A stretch of DNA of 64,000 nucleotides from the NCBI RefSeq assembly GCF_012931845.1, contig NZ_CP051884.1, positions 310,001 through 374,000 on the forward strand, read 5' to 3'. The stretch is from Cellulomonas taurus (GTDB lineage Bacteria; Actinomycetota; Actinomycetes; Actinomycetales; Cellulomonadaceae). Below are positions 57,775 through 64,000 of the stretch, in pieces. Position numbers and translations under genes: made by a program. Numbering within the stretch: position 1 is the first letter of the stretch; each line of letters opens with the position of its first letter. Under the pieces are notes generated by a model. That model saw only the letters and a list, made by a program, of their open reading frames with translations, made no database searches and was not told the origin of the DNA.

Positions 57775-59850
57775 ATGAGCACACCCGAGGACCGTTCCGA
57801 CGGCATCCACCGCGAGGACGAGGGCGCACCCCGCCACGGCGACCAGGCGCGCGAGGACCGCGCCGTCGACCAGACCCCCGGTGACGACCAGGCGCAGACC
57901 GGGTCCGCGCACCCCGAGGCGCCCAGCGCCGGGTCGGCGCCGACCCAGCCGGTGCCCCAGCACCCGCAGGAGGCGCCGACCCAGCGGATCGCGCCCGCCG
58001 CCACCCAGGCACTGCCGCAGACGCCGGCACCCACCCAGCCTCTGCACGCGCCGCTGAGCGGCCCGGTGCCGGGCAGCGGCCAGGCAGCGCCCGCCGGCTG
58101 GGGTCGTCCCGCCGGTTCCCCGCAGCAGCCCGCTGCGTCCGGCGCCCCAGCCCCGGCTCCCCGCCCCGCCGACCCGTTCGCCGTGCCCACCGCCCCCGCG
58201 GCGGCGCACGCGCAGCACCAGCAGCCGGGCCAGGCGGCCCCGCACCAGCCCGGCCAGTCCGCCCCGCACCAGGCCGCCCAGCAGCACCCGCAGCAGCCCT
58301 ACCCCGGCGCGCCGGCCCAGCCGTCGCACCAGCCGAGCGCCCGGCCGACCGTCTCCTGGGGAGCGCCGGCCCCGGCCCCCGCCCCGCAGGAGCAGCCCAC
58401 CGCACTGCAGCCGCGCCCGGAGGCGTTCGCCGGTCCCTACGGCCAGCCCGCCGACCCGGAGCACGCGAACGGCGGCCCGGAGTACCCGGCCGCCTTCGGG
58501 GCGCCCGCCGCCGGTGACCAGCAGCCGCCGCAGGGCAAGAAGCAGCGCAACCCGGTGCTGATCCCGATCGTCGCCACGGCCGTCGTCACCGCGCTGCTCG
58601 CCACCGGTGGCTCCGCCCTGGTGTTCAACGCCATGAACGACGGCTCGTCCACCGGGTCGGCGAACATCGCCACCCTCGGCCAGTCCAGCGCCGACGGGGT
58701 GCCGGTCGCCGGGTCGTCGGTGGAGAACCCGGACTGGCAGGCGGTGGCCGCCGCGGTGAAGAACTCCGTGGTCGCGATCCAGGTCGTGACCAGCGCCGGT
58801 GAGGCCGAGGGCTCCGGCGTGATCGCCGACGCCGACGGCAACATCATCACCAACAACCACGTGGTCGCCGGTGCGCAGGACGACAAGGTGCAGGTCACGC
58901 TGAGCGATGGCCGGATCTACACCGCCGACGTGGTGGGCACCGACACCACCACCGACCTCGCGGTGATCCGGTTGCAGGACCCGCCGGACGACCTGTCGCC
59001 CGCGGCGATGGCGGAGAAGACTCCCACCGTGGGCGACCCGGTGATGGCGGTCGGCAACCCGCTGGGTCTGGCGAACACCGTCACCACCGGCATCGTCTCG
59101 GCGCTGGACCGCCCGGTGTCCACCACCGAGTCGGGCTCCTCGGAGACGGTGGTGACCAACGCGATCCAGATCGACGCCGCGGTGAACCCCGGCAACTCCG
59201 GTGGACCGCTGTTCAACGCCGCCGGTGAGGTCATCGGGATCACCTCGTCCATCGCGACCACCTCCAGCGCCTCTGGATCGATCGGCCTCGGCTTCGCGAT
59301 CCCGATCACGCTGGCGCAGTCGGTCGCCGGGCAGCTGGTGAAGGACGGTGTCGCCGAGCACGCCTTCCTCGGGGTCGGCCTGACCGATGGCACCGCGACC
59401 GCGGACGGGGTGACCCGCGCCGGTGCGCAGGTGCAGTCGGTCTCCGGTGGTTCACCGGCGGCCAAGGCCGGGCTGCAGAACGGTGACGTGATCGTCGCCA
59501 TCGACGACAAGGTGGTCGCGGGTGCCGAGTCGTTGACCGGCTACGTCCGCACCCACGCCTCCGGCGACCAGGTCACTCTGACGGTGGTCCGGGACGGGAA
59601 GTCGCTGTCGATCGACGTCACGCTCGCCGTCCGCGAGGAGGAGGGCGCCAGCTCCGGCTCCGGCGGCTCCGGGCAGGGCGGCCAGCAGGGCGGCGGCCAG
59701 GGCCAGGGTGGCCAGAACGGTCAGGGTGACCAGAACGGCCAGGGCGACGGTTCGGACGGCTCCGGGAACGGGCTGGAGAACATGACCCCGGAGCAGCTCT
59801 GGCAGTGGTTCCAGCAGCAGCAACAGCAGCAGGGCGGCGACCAGGGCTGA
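57775..59850 (+). CDS. Membrane-anchored HtrA/DegP-type serine protease with PDZ domain
   Basis: A 691-residue envelope protease. About 255 residues of Pro/Ala/Gln-rich cytoplasmic sequence precede one membrane helix (about 262-282, IVATAVVTALLATGGSALVF). The trypsin-like domain has the triad His362 (ITNNHVVAG), Asp394 (TTTDLAVIRL) and Ser475 (NPGNSGGPLF). One PDZ domain follows (about 530-620, GSPAAKAGLQNGDVIVAIDD), then a Gly/Gln-rich tail ending in a poly-Gln stretch. Such proteins handle misfolded envelope proteins. GAGGAGG precedes ATG 57775 by seven bases. Confidence 0.93.
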   Translation: MSTPEDRSDGIHREDEGAPRHGDQAREDRAVDQTPGDDQAQTGSAHPEAPSAGSAPTQPVPQHPQEAPTQRIAPAATQALPQTPAPTQPLHAPLSGPVPGSGQAAPAGWGRPAGSPQQPAASGAPAPAPRPADPFAVPTAPAAAHAQHQQPGQAAPHQPGQSAPHQAAQQHPQQPYPGAPAQPSHQPSARPTVSWGAPAPAPAPQEQPTALQPRPEAFAGPYGQPADPEHANGGPEYPAAFGAPAAGDQQPPQGKKQRNPVLIPIVATAVVTALLATGGSALVFNAMNDGSSTGSANIATLGQSSADGVPVAGSSVENPDWQAVAAAVKNSVVAIQVVTSAGEAEGSGVIADADGNIITNNHVVAGAQDDKVQVTLSDGRIYTADVVGTDTTTDLAVIRLQDPPDDLSPAAMAEKTPTVGDPVMAVGNPLGLANTVTTGIVSALDRPVSTTESGSSETVVTNAIQIDAAVNPGNSGGPLFNAAGEVIGITSSIATTSSASGSIGLGFAIPITLAQSVAGQLVKDGVAEHAFLGVGLTDGTATADGVTRAGAQVQSVSGGSPAAKAGLQNGDVIVAIDDKVVAGAESLTGYVRTHASGDQVTLTVVRDGKSLSIDVTLAVREEEGASSGSGGSGQGGQQGGGQGQGGQNGQGDQNGQGDGSDGSGNGLENMTPEQLWQWFQQQQQQQGGDQG

Positions 59851-59906
59851 GACCCGTCCCGCGCTGATCGGCCCGGGAGGTGTACCCCCTGCCCCGCCCG
59901 GACCGC

Positions 59907-59944
59907 CGACGGCCCCCGCATCCACGTCGATGCGGGGGCCGTCG
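59907..59944. terminator. Bidirectional hairpin between htrA and menF
   Basis: Perfect 16-bp stem (CGACGGCCCCCGCATC, 59907-59922, with its complement at 59929-59944) and a six-base loop, between convergent genes. Confidence 0.85.
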
Positions 59945-59974
59945 CGTGTCCGGGCTGCGCGGCGGGGGAGCGGG

Positions 59975-61276
59975 TCAGTCCGAGGCGAGGGCGTCGTGCA
60001 TCGGGACCAGCTTGGCCCGGGACTCGGCGAGTTCGGAGTCGGGATCCGAGGCCGCGACGATGCCGCAGCCGGCGAACAGCCGCAGCCGGTGCGGGTCGGT
60101 CGGATCCAGCTCCGCCGACCGCAGACCGATGCCCCACTCGCCGTCACCATCGGCGCCCAGCCAGCCCACCGGCCCGGCGTAGCGCCCCCGGTCCATCCCC
60201 TCGATCCGCCGGATCAGCTCCCGGGCGGCGTCGGTGGGGGTGCCACACACCGCGGCGGTCGGGTGCAGGGCGGCCGCCAGGCTCAGCGAGGTGCTCTCGG
60301 TCGCGGCGAGCACGCCGGTCACGTCCGACGCCAGGTGCAGCACGTTCGGCAGGTGCAGCACGAAGGGCACATCCGGCACGTTGGTCGATGAGCAGAACGG
60401 TGCCAGGGCGTGGGCCACCGAGCTCACCGCGTACTCGTGCTCCTCGAGGTCCTTGGACGAGTGCGCCAGGATCGCCGCCCGGGCCAGATCGGCCTCGTCG
60501 TCGCCGGTGCGACGGATCGTCCCGGCCAGCACCCGCGAGGTGACCAGCCCCTTCTCCGAGCGCACCAGCAGCTCCGGGGTCGCACCGATCAACCCGGCCA
60601 CGCTGAACGTCCAGCAGGTCGGGTAGTGCGCGGACAGTCGGCCCAGGGCGTGCCGCACGTCCAGCGGCTGCGCGGTGTGCGCCACCTCGTCCCGGGCGAG
60701 CACCACCTTGTCCACCTCACCGGCCCGGATCGCGGCGACGCCGCGTGCCACGACCGCGGTCCAGTCCTCGGCCGCCACCGATCCGTCGGTGTAGCTCACC
60801 TCGCCCGGCGCCGTCACCGGCGGCAGCGCGGACAGGTGGCGTGCGATCAGCTCGGCGTCCGGTGCCGGACCGAGGTTCCCGGCCGGTTCGATCACCGTCA
60901 GCCAGGACCGGCCGTCCCGGCGTCCGACCACCACCCGCGGCACCACCAGGGCACCCCCGGCGGCTGACAGGTCGTCGAAGGCGAAGGAGCCGAAGGCCAC
61001 CGGCCCAGTGCCGGGCAGGCCGACCTCGTCCCGGACCACGGCGTGCGCGACCAGCCGCTGCCAGGCGCGCTCCGCGTCGGCGAACCGCTGCTCGCCGGTC
61101 ACGTCGATCCGCACCGCCTCGCCCCAGCCGACCAGACCGTCGCCACGGCGCACCCAGGCCAACGGGGCGTCGGCGGGGAGCAGGGTCAGCAGGTCGTCGG
61201 GGGCGTCGAGTGCGACGGTGCGCACGACCAGCGGTGCGGCGGCGGGCGACGCGTGGTCGCCGAGGGGCGTGGTCAT
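59975..61276 (-). CDS. menF: Isochorismate synthase
   Basis: A 433-residue chorismate-utilising enzyme. The C-terminal catalytic domain has VDKVVLARDEVAHT, FSVAGLIGATPELLVRSEKG, SRVLAGTIRRTGDD, SSKDLEEHEYAVSSV, LHPTAAVCGTPTDAA and YAGPVGWLGADGDGEW, with the Mg-binding Glu residues of the family. It converts chorismate to isochorismate, the first committed step of menaquinone (or siderophore) synthesis; the seven-gene men set here favours the former. ATG 61276 is eight bases from TACCCT. It is divergent from menG. Confidence 0.93.
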   Translation of the reverse strand: MTTPLGDHASPAAAPLVVRTVALDAPDDLLTLLPADAPLAWVRRGDGLVGWGEAVRIDVTGEQRFADAERAWQRLVAHAVVRDEVGLPGTGPVAFGSFAFDDLSAAGGALVVPRVVVGRRDGRSWLTVIEPAGNLGPAPDAELIARHLSALPPVTAPGEVSYTDGSVAAEDWTAVVARGVAAIRAGEVDKVVLARDEVAHTAQPLDVRHALGRLSAHYPTCWTFSVAGLIGATPELLVRSEKGLVTSRVLAGTIRRTGDDEADLARAAILAHSSKDLEEHEYAVSSVAHALAPFCSSTNVPDVPFVLHLPNVLHLASDVTGVLAATESTSLSLAAALHPTAAVCGTPTDAARELIRRIEGMDRGRYAGPVGWLGADGDGEWGIGLRSAELDPTDPHRLRLFAGCGIVAASDPDSELAESRAKLVPMHDALASD

Positions 61277-61284
61277 CGCGGACC

Positions 61285-61290
61285 AGGGTA
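61285..61290 (-). promoter_or_regulatory. -10 element of menF
   Basis: TACCCT on the minus strand, eight bases from ATG 61276, with no ribosome site. Confidence 0.5.
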
Positions 61291-61381
61291 CGACCGCCCG
61301 GCGGGTCCGGCGGTGTGAGGTCGCCGACCGCGACCGGCCCCGCCGCCGCCCCGACCGTGCGCACCACCCGCGCCGACCTGA

Positions 61382-61387
61382 CACGAT
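61382..61387 (+). promoter_or_regulatory. Candidate -10 element of menG
   Basis: CACGAT is followed by six bases and ATG 61394; the match is weak in the first base but the spacing is that seen elsewhere. Confidence 0.35.
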
Positions 61388-61393
61388 GGCCCC

Positions 61394-62092
61394 ATGTCTC
61401 GCGCCTCCCTCGACAAGGACCCGCACGACGTCGCCGCGATGTTCGACGGCGTCGCCCGCCGGTACGACCTGACCAATGACGTGCTCTCGCTGGGGCAGGA
61501 CCGTGCCTGGCGCCGAGCCACCCTGACCGCGCTGCAGGCGGTGCCGGGGGAGAAGGTGCTGGACTTGGCAGCCGGGACCGGTACGTCGAGCGAGCCGCTG
61601 GCGGACGCCGGGGTGCGCGTGGTGCCCTGCGACATCTCGACCGGGATGCTCGCGGTGGGCAAGCAGCGCCGACCGGATCTGCCCTTCACCGCCGGGGACG
61701 CGACCGCGCTGCCCTTCGCCGACGACTCCTTCGACGCGGTGACGATCAGCTTCGGGCTGCGCAACGTGGTGGACACCGTCGCGGCGCTGGAGGAGATGCG
61801 CCGGGTGGTGCGTCCGGGCGGTCGCCTGGTGATCTGCGAGTTCTCCACCCCGTCCTGGAAGCCGTTCCGCGCTGTCTACGACGGCTACCTGACCAAGGCG
61901 TTGCCCGCGGTGGCCCGGGTGGTCGCCAAGCAGTCGGCCGCCTACACCTACCTGGCCGAGTCGATCCAGGACTGGCCGGACCAGCTGGGTCTGGCGTCGC
62001 TGATGAAGCAGGCGGGGTGGGGTGCCGTCGCGTACCGGAACCTGACCGGTGGCATCGTCGCGCTGCACCGGGCGACCAACCCCGAGCACTGA
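61394..62092 (+). CDS. menG: Demethylmenaquinone methyltransferase
   Basis: A 232-residue SAM-dependent methyltransferase of the UbiE/MenG family, giving menaquinone from demethylmenaquinone. Family motifs are [20 protein letters not shown], the SAM motif [39 protein letters not shown] and [20 protein letters not shown], ending in [16 protein letters not shown]. There is no ubiquinone pathway in the window, so menaquinone is the substrate. Confidence 0.97.
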   Translation: MSRASLDKDPHDVAAMFDGVARRYDLTNDVLSLGQDRAWRRATLTALQAVPGEKVLDLAAGTGTSSEPLADAGVRVVPCDISTGMLAVGKQRRPDLPFTAGDATALPFADDSFDAVTISFGLRNVVDTVAALEEMRRVVRPGGRLVICEFSTPSWKPFRAVYDGYLTKALPAVARVVAKQSAAYTYLAESIQDWPDQLGLASLMKQAGWGAVAYRNLTGGIVALHRATNPEH

Positions 62093-62235
62093 GCGCCCCC
62101 ACCCGTGCAGTGACCGGCGTCACGCTGGGCGGTTGAGGCGTGATGCCCGGTTCGGGACATTGGTCCCGAGGGTCGACAGGGTGTCAGCATGAGGCTGAGC
62201 AGGCCCCATTCGTCCCGCGGGACCTTGGTCCGGGT

Positions 62236-62269
62236 TAGACTCGGCCGAGCAAGTGTGACGGCATTCACA
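62236..62269 (+). promoter_or_regulatory. Promoter with Rex- or CRP-type operator before the reductase-nuo genes
   Basis: TGTGACGGCATTCACA (62254-62269) has perfect TGTGA/TCACA arms. It resembles the Streptomyces Rex site TGTGAACGCGTTCACA but also fits CRP/GlxR sites (TGTGA-N6-TCACA). TAGACT (62236-62241) is a -10-like element, putting the site at about +7 to +22, suited to repression. A weaker GTGAC-N4-GTCAC palindrome lies at 62110-62123. Confidence 0.6.
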
Positions 62270-62283
62270 TAGGTGAGGATTCT

Positions 62284-63564
62284 GTGACCAGTGCAGTGAG
62301 CGATGACGCGGACGTCATCGTCGTCGGGGCGGGGCCTGGTGGGTCCAGCGCTGCCTATCACTGCGCCGCCGCGGGTCTGCAGGTGCTGCTGCTCGACAAG
62401 GCGTCCTTCCCCCGGGACAAGATCTGCGGCGACGGGCTGACCCCGCGCGCGGTCGCCGAGCTGGTGCGGATGGGCGTGCCGATCCGCGAGCAGGACGGCT
62501 GGATCCGGAACACCGGCCTGCGGGTGCTCGGCGGCGGTCACGTGGTCGAGCTGCCCTGGCCCGAACTGTCCAGCTACCCCTCCTTCGGCCTGGCCCGGGC
62601 GCGGATGTCCTTCGACCACCTGCTGGTCGAGCACGCCCGCTCCGCCGGCGCCAAGGTCCAGGAGCGGACGAACGTCACCGGCCCGCTGTTGGACGAGCGC
62701 ACCGGTCGCGTGATCGGCGTGCAGGCCAAGGTCGCCGGTGCCGACGGCCCGGTCACCTACCGCGCCCCGGTGGTCATCGCCGCCGACGGTGTCTCCGCCC
62801 GCCTCGCCACCGGCATGGGGCTGGAGAAGCGCCAGGACCGGCCGATGGGCGTCGCCGTCCGCACCTACTTCCAGAGCCCGCGGCACGACGACCCGATGAT
62901 GGAGAGCCACCTCGAGCTCTGGGACGGCAAGCCCGGCGAGTCGGACCTGATGCCCGGCTACGGCTGGATCTTCTCCCTCGGCGACGGCACCGTGAACGTC
63001 GGCCTGGGCTCGGTGAGCTCCACCGCCGCCGCGACCACCGTCAACTACCGGGACCTGTTCGCGAAGTGGATGGCGAACGCCCCCGCCGAGTGGGAGTTCA
63101 CCGCCGAGCACCAGCTCGGCCCGGTGCGCGGTGCCGCGCTGCCGATGGGCTTCAACCGCGGCCCGCTGTACGGCAAGGGGCTGATGCTGGTCGGCGACGC
63201 CGCCGGGATGATCAGCCCGTTCAACGGGGAGGGCATCGCCTACGCCCTCCAGGCCGGGCGGGTGGCCGCCGACTCGATCGTGCAGTCGCTCGCCCGCGGC
63301 ACGGTCGCCGGCCGGGAGCGGGCGCTCGCCAGCTACGGCACCCGGATGAAGGACGACCTCGGCGGGTATTACACCCTCGGCCGGGTCTTCGTGAAGCTGA
63401 TCGAACACCCACAGGTCATGCACCTGTGCACGCGCTACGGGCTGCCTCGTCCGCTGCTGATGAAGTTCGTGCACAAGCTGCTGGCCGACTGCTACGAACC
63501 GCACGGCGGCGACTGGGCCGACCGCGTGATCGCCGGACTCGCACGGATGGCGCCCGCGGCATGA
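62284..63564 (+). CDS. Geranylgeranyl-reductase-family flavoprotein, probable menaquinone reductase (MenJ-like)
   Basis: A 426-residue FAD-dependent oxidoreductase. The dinucleotide fold is VIVVGAGPGGSSAAYHCAAA, followed by KICGDGLTPRAVAELVRMG, the central DGVSARLATGMGLEKRQDRP, and the FAD motif LMLVGDAAGMISPFNGEGIA. Mycobacterial MenJ, of this family, saturates one isoprene unit of menaquinone. The position between menG and nuoA supports the same role, although archaeal-type lipid reductases share the fold. The GTG start follows AGGTGAGGA. It is the first gene of a likely operon with nuo. Confidence 0.85.
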   Translation: MTSAVSDDADVIVVGAGPGGSSAAYHCAAAGLQVLLLDKASFPRDKICGDGLTPRAVAELVRMGVPIREQDGWIRNTGLRVLGGGHVVELPWPELSSYPSFGLARARMSFDHLLVEHARSAGAKVQERTNVTGPLLDERTGRVIGVQAKVAGADGPVTYRAPVVIAADGVSARLATGMGLEKRQDRPMGVAVRTYFQSPRHDDPMMESHLELWDGKPGESDLMPGYGWIFSLGDGTVNVGLGSVSSTAAATTVNYRDLFAKWMANAPAEWEFTAEHQLGPVRGAALPMGFNRGPLYGKGLMLVGDAAGMISPFNGEGIAYALQAGRVAADSIVQSLARGTVAGRERALASYGTRMKDDLGGYYTLGRVFVKLIEHPQVMHLCTRYGLPRPLLMKFVHKLLADCYEPHGGDWADRVIAGLARMAPAA

Positions 63565-63672
63565 GACCACCCGAACCCCGCGCCCGCTCCTGCTCGCCCC
63601 CCAGGAGTCGATCGCGCCGATGATCCAGCAGACGCCCCCGGAAGCACTCCACCCCCCACTGGGAGAGCCCCG

Positions 63673-64000
63673 ATGAACAACCCGTACATTCCCCTGCTCG
63701 TCCTGATGGGCGTCGCAGCGCTGCTCGCCCTCGGCGGGTTGGGCGCGAGCGCCGTCATCGGACCCAAGCGCTACAACCGCGCGAAGCTCGAGGCCTACGA
63801 GTGCGGCATCCAGCCGACCCCGCACGCGATGGGCGGCGGCCGGTTCCCGGTGAAGTACTACCTGGTCGCGATGACGTTCATCGTCTTCGACATCGAGGTG
63901 GTCTTCCTCTACCCGTGGGCGGTCAGCTTCTCCGAGCTGGCCCTGTTCGGCCTGATCGCCATGCTCGGATTCCTGGCACTCATCACGGTGCCGTTCATGT
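63673..64000 (+). CDS. nuoA: NADH-quinone oxidoreductase subunit A (3' end outside window)
   Basis: 109 residues of a roughly 120-residue membrane subunit of complex I are visible, cut by the window edge. TM1 is YIPLLVLMGVAALLALGGLG. The quinone-site loop has KRYNRAKLEAYECGIQPTP with the conserved Glu-Cys pair, and then VKYYLVAMTFIVFDIEVVFL and YPWAVSF are family hallmarks. It starts 108 bases after the reductase gene and should be followed by nuoB-N. Confidence 0.96.
   Translation, partial: MNNPYIPLLVLMGVAALLALGGLGASAVIGPKRYNRAKLEAYECGIQPTPHAMGGGRFPVKYYLVAMTFIVFDIEVVFLYPWAVSFSELALFGLIAMLGFLALITVPFM

Noticed and set aside
55759..59361. A 1200-codon minus-strand open frame over menD and htrA
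   Set aside because: Antisense shadow of two clear genes; Arg/Gly/His-rich with no recognisable motif.

Overview
The window is a very GC-rich, gene-dense actinobacterial chromosome segment with mostly short intergenic gaps and ATGA/GTGA gene overlaps. Markers point to a Gram-positive actinomycete, plausibly a Cellulomonadaceae-like organism (inference): a complete menaquinone route, System II cytochrome c assembly (CcdA/ResB/CcsB), Rex, a BldC-like regulator beside the 32-residue bS22-type protein, an LPXTG-anchored surface protein, a TIGR03086 protein, and many genes that look leaderless. No tRNA, rRNA, phage, IS element or CRISPR array was recognised.

Layout. 1-5.5 kb: the end of a STAS anti-sigma antagonist, a SigE-family ECF sigma factor with a membrane partner, a K+-independent proton-pumping pyrophosphatase, a small lipoprotein and a histidine phosphatase. 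5.5-7.3 kb: an intergenic repeat patch and a two-domain methyltransferase. 7.4-13.8 kb: a MacAB-like ABC exporter locus (adaptor, ATPase, permease, secreted lipoprotein, and a second adaptor with huge Ser/Gly inserts). 13.9-24.3 kb: proC, then an L-arabinose locus (LacI-type regulator, kinase, epimerase, isomerase) and a ChvE/GguAB-type sugar importer. 24.3-28.1 kb: a repeat-rich gap, then a trkH-trkA-ROK operon on the minus strand. 28.2-34.5 kb: a histone-deacetylase-like enzyme, the BldC-like and bS22 genes, and a second sugar importer (binding protein plus two permeases, no ATPase) with its own LacI regulator.

34.5-43.5 kb: GNAT and HAD-IB genes, glutaredoxin-rex, a divergent yceI/marR pair, and a five-gene cytochrome c maturation operon. 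43.6-47.6 kb: a large repeat-built LPXTG surface protein that seems to have lost its 5' end. 47.7-62.1 kb: the menaquinone genes menA, menE, menB, menC, menD, menF and menG, interspersed with a DUF3048 lipoprotein, a TIGR03086/WYL divergent pair, a Gdx/SugE exporter with its TetR regulator, and an HtrA protease. 62.2-64 kb: a geranylgeranyl-reductase-family flavoprotein followed by the start of nuoA, preceded by a TGTGA-N6-TCACA site.

Functionally the right half is respiratory: quinone synthesis, haem attachment to cytochrome c, NADH dehydrogenase and the redox sensor Rex, whose possible operator lies in the same window. The left half combines envelope export with pentose uptake and use. The least explained sequence is non-coding: a 20-bp intergenic repeat family at three sites, a perfect 13-bp inverted repeat, and tandem low-complexity tracts. 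A second recurring signal is a -10-like hexamer placed six to eight bases before the start codon of about fourteen genes.
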